Below, piece by piece: positions 1 to 7,640 of a stretch of 64,000 nt of DNA. The notes below the pieces were generated by a model that searched no databases, was not told the DNA's origin, and was given only the letters and a program-made list of their open reading frames with translations. Location of the stretch: NCBI RefSeq assembly GCF_000715205.1, contig NZ_JOTP01000011.1:1-64000 (forward strand), read 5' to 3'. The stretch comes from Bacillus zhangzhouensis. GTDB lineage: Bacteria > Bacillota > Bacilli > Bacillales > Bacillaceae. A program made the position numbers and the translations under genes. The first letter of the stretch is position 1, and the number at the start of each line of letters is the position of its first letter.

Positions 1-12
1 TCTACAAGCTGA

Positions 13-39
13 GAACTGCCTAAGGGCAGTTCTTTTTTT
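13..39 (+). terminator. Rho-independent terminator of a gene left of the window
   Basis: An 8-bp perfect stem (GAACTGCC / GGCAGTTC) with a TAAG loop is followed by seven T residues on the plus strand. It must end a plus-strand transcript that begins outside the window. Confidence 0.85.
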
Positions 40-49
40 AATAAAATGC

Positions 50-70
50 CCTAAGCCCTGAGAGCTTAGG
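50..70 (-). terminator. Hairpin downstream of the MetE-like gene
   Basis: A 7-bp stem (CCTAAGC / GCTTAGG) lies just past the stop of the minus-strand methyltransferase gene. The tract that follows on the minus strand is only moderately T-rich, so this is a weaker terminator than its neighbour. Confidence 0.5.
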
Positions 71-80
71 ACTAGATGTT

Positions 81-1202
81 TTATTTCCACACTTGGTCCG
101 CAATCTCAATCACGTGACGCAGCTTTTCCCATTGCTGCTCTTCTGTTAACAGATTGCCTTCCTCCGTGGATGCGAATCCGCATTGTGGACTCAAACAAAT
201 TTGGTTGATGTCTACATATTGAGCCGCTTCCTCGATTCGTTTTTTGATCTGTTCAACCGGCTCAAGCTCACCGTACTTTGAAGTCACAAGACCAAGTACG
301 ATTTGAAGATTTGGGTTCTTCACATATCGAAGGGGCTCAAATCCGCCAGAACGATCATCGTCAAATTCTAAAAAGAGACCATCAAGATCTAAACCAGCAA
401 AAATCGTTTCTGCCGCTGCTTCATAACCACCTTCAGCTGCCCATGTTGATTTAAAGTTACCACGGCAAATGTGCATTGTGATGACTAAATCCTCTGGACG
501 ATCGGCAACGGCTTCATTGATTGTTTTTGCAAACGACTCACGAAGTTCATCTTCGTCGCGGCCAAAGGCTTTGATTTGTTCCTGACCTTTTTCAGAAAAG
601 AACACTGCCCATGCGGTATCATCTAGCTGCAAGTAGCGACAGCCTGCATCATAAAAAGCTCGGATGGCTTTCTTATACGCCTGTGCCACATCATGATGAA
701 AATCATCTAAGCTGTCATACACACCTTCATCAAGCTTTCCACGGAAAAAGAGCATATTCGGACTTGGGATCGTCATTTTAGCCGTATGCTCACCAGCGAT
801 GCTGTGAAGGAAGCGGTAATCCTCTAGCATTGGGTGATCTGTAAAATCGATTTTACCCGTTACCTTGATGCCTCGTGCTTTTGTCGTTGTGTTGTGGAAT
901 TGAATGCCCTGATCTGCTTCAAATCCTTCGACTCCATCAAGTCCTTCTAGAAAATCAAAATGCCACCATGCACGTCTGAATTCTCCGTCTGTGACAACCT
1001 CTAATCCAATCTCCTTTTGCTTTTCCACAATACGTGTGATTTCTGCATTTTCAATTTGTCGGAGTTGGTCTGCTGTTAGCGTACCGTCTGCTTTTTGCTT
1101 ACGTGCTTCTTTGATGCGATCTGAACGAAGCAAACTTCCTACTTGATCTGCGCGAAATGGCGGCTTTGTTGTTTTCTTTCCAATGGTTTGTACTTGTGTC
1201 AT
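81..1202 (-). CDS. Cobalamin-independent methionine synthase-like methyltransferase (YxjG/YxjH family)
   Basis: This 373-residue protein matches the short MetE-like family of B. subtilis YxjG and YxjH, which corresponds to the C-terminal catalytic barrel of MetE without its N-terminal half. Zinc-binding residues can be seen: the MHIC segment near residue 243 (His and Cys) and SPQCGFAS near residue 341 (Cys). The family moves a methyl group to homocysteine or a related thiol, but the methyl donor of these short forms is unsettled. A SAM riboswitch directly upstream places the gene in methionine metabolism and predicts expression when SAM is low. It is transcribed alone and followed by a hairpin. 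The family call is firm; the exact substrate is not known. Confidence 0.9.
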   Translation of the reverse strand: MTQVQTIGKKTTKPPFRADQVGSLLRSDRIKEARKQKADGTLTADQLRQIENAEITRIVEKQKEIGLEVVTDGEFRRAWWHFDFLEGLDGVEGFEADQGIQFHNTTTKARGIKVTGKIDFTDHPMLEDYRFLHSIAGEHTAKMTIPSPNMLFFRGKLDEGVYDSLDDFHHDVAQAYKKAIRAFYDAGCRYLQLDDTAWAVFFSEKGQEQIKAFGRDEDELRESFAKTINEAVADRPEDLVITMHICRGNFKSTWAAEGGYEAAAETIFAGLDLDGLFLEFDDDRSGGFEPLRYVKNPNLQIVLGLVTSKYGELEPVEQIKKRIEEAAQYVDINQICLSPQCGFASTEEGNLLTEEQQWEKLRHVIEIADQVWK

Positions 1203-1239
1203 GCTGAATCCCTTCTTTCTACAGGTTGAAAATCAAATA

Positions 1240-1404
1240 AAAAAGCTCTTCCTTGGATAAGGAAGAGCATCATATACTGTGAGATCTCTGCCTTATCTTC
1301 AAACAAGCGTCTGCTTGCTTAAGGAATTAGCACCATTCTGTTCCTAGGAACAGCGGTTGCCGGGTTTCACAGGGCCAGTCCCTCCACCACTCTTAATAAG
1401 GTTA
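1240..1404 (-). promoter_or_regulatory. SAM-I (S-box) riboswitch with terminator
   Basis: Read on the minus strand, the leader shows the S-box core: GAGGGACTGGCCC, then GAAACCCGGCAACC, then GGTGCTAATTCC, with pairing ends CCTTAT and ATAAGG. A 10-bp terminator stem (1245-1254 with 1259-1268) followed by T residues lies before the start codon of the MetE-like gene. By the known mechanism, SAM binding favours the terminator, so the gene is on when SAM is scarce. Confidence 0.95.
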
Positions 1405-1484
1405 CCTTTTGATTAAATTTTCTTAATAAACACAATTATTCAATCTTTTCGAGAAAAAGTCAATGGTTTTTACAAATTATTTTC

Positions 1485-2804
1485 CTAAATGAACAAATCA
1501 GCGACGAGAACACCAGCTAGTCCGACAAGTGAAAGAACAGTGACCATCAATGTCCAAGTTTTAAAGGTTTGGGCCATCGACAGGTTAAAGTATTCTTTAT
1601 AAATCCAGAAACCCGCATCATTTACGTGAGAGAACGTAATACTGCCGGCACCTGTTGCGATCACCATTAATTCCGGGCTGACACCAGTCAATCCAATAAG
1701 TGGTGCAGAAATGCCAGCCGCTGTGAGACCGGCGACTGTTGCTGATCCTAAAGATACACGAAGGACAGCAGCAATTAGCCAGGTAAGGAGCAGGGGAGAA
1801 AGAGTGCTTCCTTGCATGATCCCCGCAATGTATTGATCAACGCCGCTATCAATGAGCACCTGTTTAAAGGCGCCGCCACCTGCAATAATTAATAGAATCA
1901 TTGCAATGGAGCCAATCGAATCGGTGATCGACTTCATGACTTCCTGCATGCTTTTTCCTCTGCCAAGTCCAAATGTATAGATGGCAAGCAGGACTGAGAG
2001 TAATAGCGCAATCGCCGGTTCACCTAAAAACTCAGCTGTCGGCAACAATGGAGAGGATGGGAAGAAAATTTCTAAAAATGCTCTGAATGTCATGAGCAAT
2101 ACAGGCAACACAGCGGTAAAAATGCTAATCCCGAAGCTTGGCATTTCCTCTTCTGTAAATTCCTTTGGATTAAATAAGTTTTTTGGTATATGTGCGTGCA
2201 ATTGATCTTTTTTAAATAGTTTCGTAAACAGTAGTCCGCCTACTAACACAGCAGGAATCGCTAAAATAATCCCAACTAACAAGGTTTGTCCCATATTTGC
2301 TTGAAAGACATTGGCAATGGCAGTCGGTCCTGGGTGAGGAGGGAGGAATCCATGTGTTGTGATGAGTGCAGCGACGAGCGGCATTCCAACATATAACACA
2401 GGAAGTCTTGCGGCTTGAGCAATGGTAAAGACTAATGGAATTAAGATAATGAATCCGGTTTCATAAAACAGAGCAATTCCAATAACAAATCCAGTCAGCA
2501 TCGTTGCCCATTGGATTTTCCCAATGCCGAATCGGTCAATGAGCGTCATCGCAATGCGCTGGGCACCACCAGAATCAGCCATCAATTTACCGAGCATCGC
2601 TCCAAAACCGAGAACCAGTGCTAGGTGCCCGAGTGTACTACCAAGTCCTTTTTCCACGGAAGCAATCGCTTCAAGTGGTGACATACCTTCTAAAACAGCA
2701 ACAATTAAAGAGACAATAATCAACGAAATGAAAGCGTTTAACTTTAAGACAACCATGAGTAAAAGCAATAACAAAACACCAAGTCCAATAAAAACTAACG
2801 ACAT
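1485..2804 (-). CDS. GntP-family sugar-acid:H+ symporter
   Basis: A very hydrophobic protein of about 439 residues with a dozen or so membrane segments, of the GntP gluconate permease family (ion transporter superfamily). The start was set at MSLVFIGL because GGAGGAAAGATC sits just upstream; an in-frame ATG eight codons earlier lacks a site. GntP proteins take up gluconate and other sugar acids. Here the gene is last in an operon with a DUF1537 kinase and a 3-hydroxyisobutyrate-dehydrogenase-family enzyme, so the cargo is probably a four-carbon sugar acid (threonate, erythronate or similar) rather than gluconate. That substrate is inferred from context only. Confidence 0.88.
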   Translation of the reverse strand: MSLVFIGLGVLLLLLLMVVLKLNAFISLIIVSLIVAVLEGMSPLEAIASVEKGLGSTLGHLALVLGFGAMLGKLMADSGGAQRIAMTLIDRFGIGKIQWATMLTGFVIGIALFYETGFIILIPLVFTIAQAARLPVLYVGMPLVAALITTHGFLPPHPGPTAIANVFQANMGQTLLVGIILAIPAVLVGGLLFTKLFKKDQLHAHIPKNLFNPKEFTEEEMPSFGISIFTAVLPVLLMTFRAFLEIFFPSSPLLPTAEFLGEPAIALLLSVLLAIYTFGLGRGKSMQEVMKSITDSIGSIAMILLIIAGGGAFKQVLIDSGVDQYIAGIMQGSTLSPLLLTWLIAAVLRVSLGSATVAGLTAAGISAPLIGLTGVSPELMVIATGAGSITFSHVNDAGFWIYKEYFNLSMAQTFKTWTLMVTVLSLVGLAGVLVADLFI

Positions 2805-2854
2805 GATCTTTCCTCCTTTGTGTTGCATAAGGGAGTGAGAGCACTCCCTATGCT

Positions 2855-4282
2855 TTATCCTTCAAGTATTTCTACAGCTTCTTTTAGCGTATCCTTTGAG
2901 CCAACATTTCCCGGGAAAATCACGTAAGACATGAATGGGAATTTACTTTCTTCTCCTGTTTGCCAAACGGGAATGCCTGGTTTAATTTGACCCGCAACGG
3001 TCGCACGTTTGACGCTAAGCCCCCTTGTTCCAATATCACTTGAGGTAATTCCACCTTTGGCAATGAGATATTTAGGGCGAATTGTGAGGCGCTGGACAAT
3101 GCTTGTCACAGCATCACTAATTTGAACGGAAAGCTTCAATTCCTCCTCTTGACGATTGTCCCCAAGGTCAAGCCGTTCTCTTCTTGTATAAACAGCAACA
3201 GATTGACCAGATGCTAACAGCCTTTCAGTCTGCTGAATCACCCGGTCAATTTCCTCTTGAAATGCTTCAGGTTCTAGCACGAGGTGTGTGTTAAATTCAA
3301 TAAAAGCCATGTTTTCATTTTGCCGAAGCGCTCGTAATTGTTCCGTTGTCTTCTTGACATGAGAACCGATCATGATGAGACCACCGTGCTGGCTCTCTTC
3401 TTGTATCAAGTCATCTCTTGTTAATAAGGCTTGATCAAGAATGCCGCCAAGTATTTTTGTGAGAGCCGCTGCACTTCTGAAAATAAATTGCTTTCCTGCT
3501 TGAATCGCTTCGATGAGGGCGGTGACAAAGACTTTGATATCGTCATAGTCTACAGCGTTCACAACCACCTTTTGAAAATCCTTTACATCTAGCAGCTGAT
3601 CCTTGATTTGATCAATGCGTAAAGCCCGTATATCTTCTAACGAAATGTAGGTGGTGTTCTCTTTTGTGAACGTTCCGCCTGACTTTTCTTCAATCCACTC
3701 TCCGAGATGAGACGACTGAAAGCCGAATGTACGGTCTAGTGCAAATTCTGTGTCGCCAGCAGGAATTAAGTCGTGTCCTTCCTGTACGTAATGAATATTG
3801 TTGATCGTAAAGCGTCCACCTTCTTGGAAAAAAGGAAGAATGATTTCTCCGTCAAATTGGAGGGAGCCTCGCTGTTCAATGGTTGTTCTGAGTACTTCAG
3901 TTTCCAGAGGGAAGTGTCCACGCAGGGTAGAATCTCCTCGACTGACAATGGTGAAATCTTGATGAAGCCGTTCAGCTACTTTCACAATCGTTGAAGCAAT
4001 CGTTTCGTGCGCAGCGGCAGTTTCCTTTTCAGTCATACTGCGAGAATTGGTTAGAATAAAGAACATACGGCTGTCTTCAAGAAAGCCAGCTTCAATGCTT
4101 TCCTCTGACCAATCAGTGAAAACAGAGACGCCATGTACAGTTTGAATACCTGTTGGATCATCGTCTAATACAATGATTTTATGCTGAAAATGGGTTAGTG
4201 CTTGCTCGTATGCCGTTTGAATGCTCTTTGAATCCGCTTTCGGAAGGGCATTCAGTATGTCAGTGCTTTGCTTCATGAACAT
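2855..4282 (-). CDS. Four-carbon acid sugar kinase family protein (DUF1537)
   Basis: A 475-residue protein with the DUF1537 architecture: an N-terminal domain with the DDDPTGIQT motif near residue 40 and a C-terminal nucleotide-binding domain with LIAKGGITSSD and a late PGNVGSKDT segment. Characterised members phosphorylate D- or L-threonate, D-erythronate or oxo-tetronates. It lies between a dehydrogenase (one base apart) and a GntP permease, which fits oxidation followed by phosphorylation of an imported tetronate. ATG at 4282 has AAAGGATGAG before it; an ATG two codons later is also possible. The aldolase and isomerase that usually complete the pathway are absent nearby. Confidence 0.88.
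   Translation of the reverse strand: MFMKQSTDILNALPKADSKSIQTAYEQALTHFQHKIIVLDDDPTGIQTVHGVSVFTDWSEESIEAGFLEDSRMFFILTNSRSMTEKETAAAHETIASTIVKVAERLHQDFTIVSRGDSTLRGHFPLETEVLRTTIEQRGSLQFDGEIILPFFQEGGRFTINNIHYVQEGHDLIPAGDTEFALDRTFGFQSSHLGEWIEEKSGGTFTKENTTYISLEDIRALRIDQIKDQLLDVKDFQKVVVNAVDYDDIKVFVTALIEAIQAGKQFIFRSAAALTKILGGILDQALLTRDDLIQEESQHGGLIMIGSHVKKTTEQLRALRQNENMAFIEFNTHLVLEPEAFQEEIDRVIQQTERLLASGQSVAVYTRRERLDLGDNRQEEELKLSVQISDAVTSIVQRLTIRPKYLIAKGGITSSDIGTRGLSVKRATVAGQIKPGIPVWQTGEESKFPFMSYVIFPGNVGSKDTLKEAVEILEG
2906..2919. promoter_or_regulatory. Candidate Noc binding site (NBS) inside the kinase gene
   Basis: The sequence ATTTCCCGGGAAAA holds the 12-bp perfect palindrome TTTCCCGGGAAA and differs at one end base from the Noc consensus ATTTCCCGGGAAAT known in B. 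subtilis. Such sites are spread over the chromosome, are rare near the terminus, and often lie inside genes. Confidence 0.6.
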
Positions 4283-4283
4283 C

Positions 4284-5177
4284 TCATCCTTTCTTCACTT
4301 CGACATGAGCCATTTTTTCGTAATATTGAACAATGCCGCCATGATCAAGTCCAGACTTTCCGTCCGCTTTGAGGGCATGGAAAATTTCAAGCAGCTGACT
4401 AGAAAGAGGGAGAGGAACGCCGATATCATGGGCAGTTTCCATCACGTTGGTTAAATCCTTTAAGTTAATGTCGATGCGTCCGCCAGGTTCAAAGTTTCGT
4501 TCCAAAATCAGTGGGACCTTTGCATCGAGAACGGCGCTTCCTGCCAGTCCGCCACGGATCGCTTCGTACATTTTATCAATCGCAATGCCTGATTTAGCGG
4601 CAAGAACGAGCGCCTCAGACATAGCAGCAATATTTAAATTGACGATGATTTGATTGGCAAGTTTAGCTGTTGTCCCGCTTCCGTTTGTCCCAACTAATAC
4701 GACTTCTGTACCCATTGCGAGTAGGACATCCTTTACTTGTTCGAAGATGGCTTCTTCGCCGCCAGCCATAATAGCAAGTGTCCCGTCTATCGCCTTTGGT
4801 TCTCCGCCACTGACAGGTGCGTCGATAAATTCTACCTGGTGCTGTTTTGCCAGGGCAGCTAATGCTCTAGAGGTAACTGGTGAAATAGAGCTCATATCTA
4901 CGATGACTGTGCCAGGTTTAGCTGTAGTTAAAATGCCATGCTCACCTGATACGACTGCTTCTACATGCTCGCCTTTAGGAAGCATTGTGATGATGACATC
5001 GCTTTCAGAAGCTGCCTCAGCTGCTGAAAAAGCGCCCTTTGCTCCAGCTTCTTGTAATGCTCGAATGGCATCCTCATTCAGATCAAACACAGTCACAGTA
5101 TGACCGGCTTTTAATAGATTGAGTGCCATAGGTTTTCCCATAATACCTAGTCCAATGAATCCAATCTGTTTTGTCAC
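4284..5177 (-). CDS. 3-hydroxyisobutyrate dehydrogenase-family (tartronate semialdehyde reductase / L-threonate dehydrogenase-like) enzyme
   Basis: A 297-residue NAD(P)-dependent beta-hydroxyacid dehydrogenase. The N-terminal Rossmann motif GFIGLGIMGKPMALNL, the substrate-binding DAPVSGGEPKA region near residue 120 and the catalytic lysine in the GSGTTAKLANQ segment near residue 170 are all present. The family includes tartronate semialdehyde reductase (GarR/GlxR) and L-threonate 2-dehydrogenase (LtnD). With a DUF1537 kinase and a GntP permease just downstream, oxidation of a four-carbon sugar acid is the best guess. First gene of its operon, preceded by a possible operator and a weak CRE. 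Confidence 0.88.
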   Translation of the reverse strand: MTKQIGFIGLGIMGKPMALNLLKAGHTVTVFDLNEDAIRALQEAGAKGAFSAAEAASESDVIITMLPKGEHVEAVVSGEHGILTTAKPGTVIVDMSSISPVTSRALAALAKQHQVEFIDAPVSGGEPKAIDGTLAIMAGGEEAIFEQVKDVLLAMGTEVVLVGTNGSGTTAKLANQIIVNLNIAAMSEALVLAAKSGIAIDKMYEAIRGGLAGSAVLDAKVPLILERNFEPGGRIDINLKDLTNVMETAHDIGVPLPLSSQLLEIFHALKADGKSGLDHGGIVQYYEKMAHVEVKKG

Positions 5178-5208
5178 TTTGTCCGCCTCCCATATAGAAA
5201 ACCCTTAC

Positions 5209-5222
5209 AAAAAGCGTTTTCT
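5209..5222 (-). promoter_or_regulatory. Weak candidate CcpA site (CRE)
   Basis: AAAAAGCGTTTTCT matches 11 of 14 positions of the TGWAANCGNTNWCA consensus and lies 32 bases upstream of the first gene of the sugar-acid operon. Catabolite repression would suit the pathway, but three mismatches keep confidence low. Confidence 0.35.
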
Positions 5223-5234
5223 TTTCTTCGTGTT

Positions 5235-5280
5235 AGTATATATACTATCTTATTTAATTAATAGTAGGAAATAAACTATT
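5235..5280 (-). promoter_or_regulatory. Candidate RpiR operator region of the sugar-acid operon
   Basis: This AT-rich stretch has a perfect 12-bp palindrome, AGTATATATACT (5235-5246), and an inverted repeat AATAGT-N9-ACTATT (5260-5265 and 5275-5280). Both lie between the RpiR-type regulator gene and the operon, where an autoregulated local regulator would be expected to bind. Confidence 0.4.
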
Positions 5281-5340
5281 GCTCATTTAATGTACATGAC
5301 GTGATAGGAACGTGTCAACGGAAAATATGAGAAAAGTCAC

Positions 5341-5372
5341 AAAAAAAAGACCGGAATCAGCTCCGGTCTTAT
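5341..5372 (-). terminator. Terminator of the sugar-acid operon region, before the rpiR-type gene
   Basis: On the minus strand, GACCGG AGCTGATT CCGGTC followed by eight T residues lies just past the stop of the RpiR-family gene. It ends the regulator transcript and keeps it separate from the operon below. Confidence 0.85.
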
Positions 5373-5376
5373 GCGT

Positions 5377-6237
5377 TCATGTTTTATTTTTAGCCACGGC
5401 TAATCGAGATCGTTTCACGTTTTCAATGGCATTAGATCCTAGCTCTAAAACAGCTGCGACATAAAGAACATCAATGATTACAAGCTGGTTAATACGGGAG
5501 ATCATTGAGTCGGATCGATATGTTGTTTCCCTTGATGAACTGAGCAGGTGAAAGTCAGAGCGCTTTGCGAGCTCTGATTTCGGATAGCTCGTGATAGAGG
5601 CAATCGTTGCCCCCTTTTCTTTAGCAAATTGCACGGCATCAAGAATTTCTCTGCTCTCTCCTGAATGTGAGATCGCGACGATAAAATCGTGTTCCGTGGC
5701 GTGTGTTGCAATCATATTCATCATATGTGGATCACTGCATAGACTCACTTCAAAACCAAGCTGGAGAAACTTATGATAAGCATCTCCAGCAATAAAACTG
5801 GACGCACCTGCTCCAAAGAAGACGGTTTTATGTGCCTGTTTCATTTGTTCGATAAATTGTGTCACGGCTTGATCTTCTAAAATATGCTTCATATCCTGAA
5901 TCGAGTTTGTTGTTAACTCTATGACCTTATGTTTAATGTCAGCTACACTATCAGATGCCTCGATCTCGCCGTATATGGATTGAGGCGTATTGGTCGCAAT
6001 ATCCTGTGCGACATGGACACGAAACACTTGATACGAATCATAGCCAATTTTTCGTAAAAACCGAAAGATCGTCGTTTCACTTGTGTTGCATTCAGCGGCG
6101 AGTGCACTAATGGAATGAAGCACAACTTTCTGAGGGTTTTGTAAAATGTAATTGGCAATCTTTTTCTGGGTTGGGGACAAACTATGAAACGTTGTCCGAA
6201 TATGACTAAAAATATTCTCTTCTATGATAAACACCAC
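5377..6237 (-). CDS. RpiR/MurR-family transcriptional regulator (HTH + SIS domain)
   Basis: This 286-residue protein has an N-terminal HTH_6 helix-turn-helix (residues 1-80, with SALAAECNTSETTIFRFLRKIGY) and a C-terminal SIS phosphosugar-binding domain (residues 120-260, with VFFGAGASSFIAGDAYHKF and VAISHSGESREILDA). Family members sense phosphorylated sugars and control adjacent catabolic genes. The likely target is the operon at 1485-5177, separated by a terminator and an AT-rich operator region, and the likely ligand is a phosphorylated tetronate; both are inferred. The start is GTG at 6237 with only a weak binding site. Confidence 0.9.
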   Translation of the reverse strand: MVFIIEENIFSHIRTTFHSLSPTQKKIANYILQNPQKVVLHSISALAAECNTSETTIFRFLRKIGYDSYQVFRVHVAQDIATNTPQSIYGEIEASDSVADIKHKVIELTTNSIQDMKHILEDQAVTQFIEQMKQAHKTVFFGAGASSFIAGDAYHKFLQLGFEVSLCSDPHMMNMIATHATEHDFIVAISHSGESREILDAVQFAKEKGATIASITSYPKSELAKRSDFHLLSSSRETTYRSDSMISRINQLVIIDVLYVAAVLELGSNAIENVKRSRLAVAKNKT

Positions 6238-6352
6238 ACTTCATCTAACATTCTCCATTAAGCATACAGGAACTTATGAAAACGGTAAACAAACCCGATG
6301 TGGAAAAAGAAAGAATAATATGGAAATAATGCTTTTTTTGGTTCTTTTGTCA

Positions 6353-6361
6353 TGGTATACT
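6353..6361 (+). promoter_or_regulatory. Extended -10 promoter element
   Basis: TGG-TATACT is an extended -10 element about 35 bases upstream of the secreted DUF3298-like gene. No convincing -35 box is visible, which is usual for extended -10 promoters. Confidence 0.5.
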
Positions 6362-6395
6362 CAATTGGTAATAGACAAAAATGGGGGTTTTTACT

Positions 6396-7073
6396 ATGAC
6401 AATGAAAAAAGGCCTAACGATCAGCCTGCTTATTTTTTCGCTGATTGTTTCGTTATTTGCTCCAGTTGGTTCTGTAGATGCCAAACAAGCAAAAAAAGCA
6501 AAAGTAAGCACACACTATTATAAAAAGAAGAAAACGTTCAAATATGCACAGGTAAAAAACCTAAGCAAACCGCATATGAAGACCATTAACCATGATTTAA
6601 AAGAAGATATCGCATTCTCTTATTCTACATACTTGTACTTAAAGGACGAAGCGAAAAAAGAGGGGATTGGGAAGATCACGTACGAGAGATCTTTTAAAAC
6701 GAAATTTAACAATGGAAAGAAACTAAGTATCTTAAACTATGATTATATGAATGACGGTAGAATGCATGGGGATACGATGGTCACCAGCATGAACTATGTG
6801 TTAACGAAGAAAAAGACAAAGCAGCTTTTCTTTACTGACGTTGTGAAAACAAAGAAAAAGCGCACAAAAGTAAGAGATTATATCTATAACTATACAAAGA
6901 AGCATAAAAGTAAGTTCTATTCGAACCTGAAGAAAAGTGATATTCAAATCAACTACGACACGCAGTATTACTTCACGAAAAAGGGGATTGCTGTTGTCTT
7001 CCAGCCATATGAAATCGCACCATACTATCAAGGAATTCCTATGATTCAAGTACCTGCAAAGGTGTATAAATAA
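6396..7073 (+). CDS. Secreted hypothetical protein, RsiV/DUF3298-like
   Basis: This protein of about 225 residues has a clear Sec signal peptide (MTMKKGLTISLLIFSLIVSL, with cleavage likely after VDA) and a very lysine- and tyrosine-rich mature part. The ending (YYFTKKGIAVVFQPYEIAPYYQGIPMIQVP) closely resembles the end of the DUF3298 domain found in the RsiV anti-sigma factor and in secreted Bacillus proteins, where it forms the lysozyme-binding region in RsiV. There is no anti-sigma domain here, so it is a stand-alone exported protein of unknown role. The start at 6396 follows a G-rich binding site; an upstream ATG at 6381 is less likely. Confidence 0.75.
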   Translation: MTMKKGLTISLLIFSLIVSLFAPVGSVDAKQAKKAKVSTHYYKKKKTFKYAQVKNLSKPHMKTINHDLKEDIAFSYSTYLYLKDEAKKEGIGKITYERSFKTKFNNGKKLSILNYDYMNDGRMHGDTMVTSMNYVLTKKKTKQLFFTDVVKTKKKRTKVRDYIYNYTKKHKSKFYSNLKKSDIQINYDTQYYFTKKGIAVVFQPYEIAPYYQGIPMIQVPAKVYK

Positions 7074-7082
7074 AAAGAGAAC

Positions 7083-7108
7083 CGGCCACTGGATGTGGTC
7101 GTTTTTTT
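7083..7108 (+). terminator. Terminator of the secreted DUF3298-like gene
   Basis: A 7-bp stem (CGGCCAC / GTGGTCG, with one G-T pair) followed by seven T residues, ten bases past the stop codon. Confidence 0.8.
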
Positions 7109-7141
7109 AATGTGTCTAAAACACGTTCTTACACATACAAA

Positions 7142-7165
7142 AAGAGCCCCTGATGAGGCTCTTTC
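7142..7165 (-). terminator. Terminator of the small membrane-protein gene
   Basis: An 8-bp perfect stem, AAAGAGCC / GGCTCTTT, that runs into a T-rich tract on the minus strand just past the stop at 7173. It can probably also back up plus-strand termination. Confidence 0.75.
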
Positions 7166-7172
7166 TTTGAAT

Positions 7173-7352
7173 TTATACTTGTTTGGGTGCATCGTTTAGT
7201 GGATGGCGGCGTTTGCCGTTGTAGTGGCGGCGCATACGAAAGATTTCAAACTCCGAAAGCTCTGCGCTTTTTCGTTTTTGGGTGCGGTTATCTTTTTTGA
7301 AAGAGAAAAGTAAGTAGCAGCAAAGTGAAGCGATAATCAATAAAATCATCAT
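7173..7352 (-). CDS. Small single-pass membrane protein of unknown function
   Basis: A 59-residue protein with one N-terminal membrane segment (MMILLIIASLCCYLLFSF) and a basic, arginine-rich cytoplasmic tail (RMRRHYNGKRRHP). The start was placed at the ATG-ATG pair because GGAGG lies eight bases upstream; the five codons before it are part of that binding site. A dedicated terminator supports a real gene. I do not recognise the family. Confidence 0.65.
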   Translation of the reverse strand: MMILLIIASLCCYLLFSFKKDNRTQKRKSAELSEFEIFRMRRHYNGKRRHPLNDAPKQV

Positions 7353-7602
7353 ATGACATTCCTCCAATTCATCCTATTCTTTCAGTGTAGACAGGGTGAG
7401 TGATGTTTATAACTGAAAATAAGCAGCAGAATCGGTTTAGTTCTTAAGGTTTAGATGATCTGCTATTTTAGGTCTAAAATACTGGTTGTTTTTAACTATT
7501 ATATTTCCAGTTATTGCACTCGTCAAGAAGAATTTTTCTGGGGTTGTCTATATTAGTACGATTAAGTGTCATAAAAGTTTCAGAAAATTGTAAACTTTTA
7601 TT

Positions 7603-7628
7603 AAAAAACCGTTCCCGAACAGGAACGG
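7603..7628 (-). terminator. Terminator of pepT
   Basis: Stem CCGTTCC / GGAACGG followed by T residues on the minus strand, directly past the pepT stop codon. The 250 bases from here to the next gene are AT-rich and show no further feature I can support. Confidence 0.85.
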
Positions 7629-7640
7629 CTGTAAACATGT

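Noticed and set aside
6224-6523. A 99-codon plus-strand frame over the start of the secreted DUF3298-like gene.
   Set aside because: It overlaps the real signal-peptide-coding start in another frame and the extended -10 promoter, and has no ribosome binding site.
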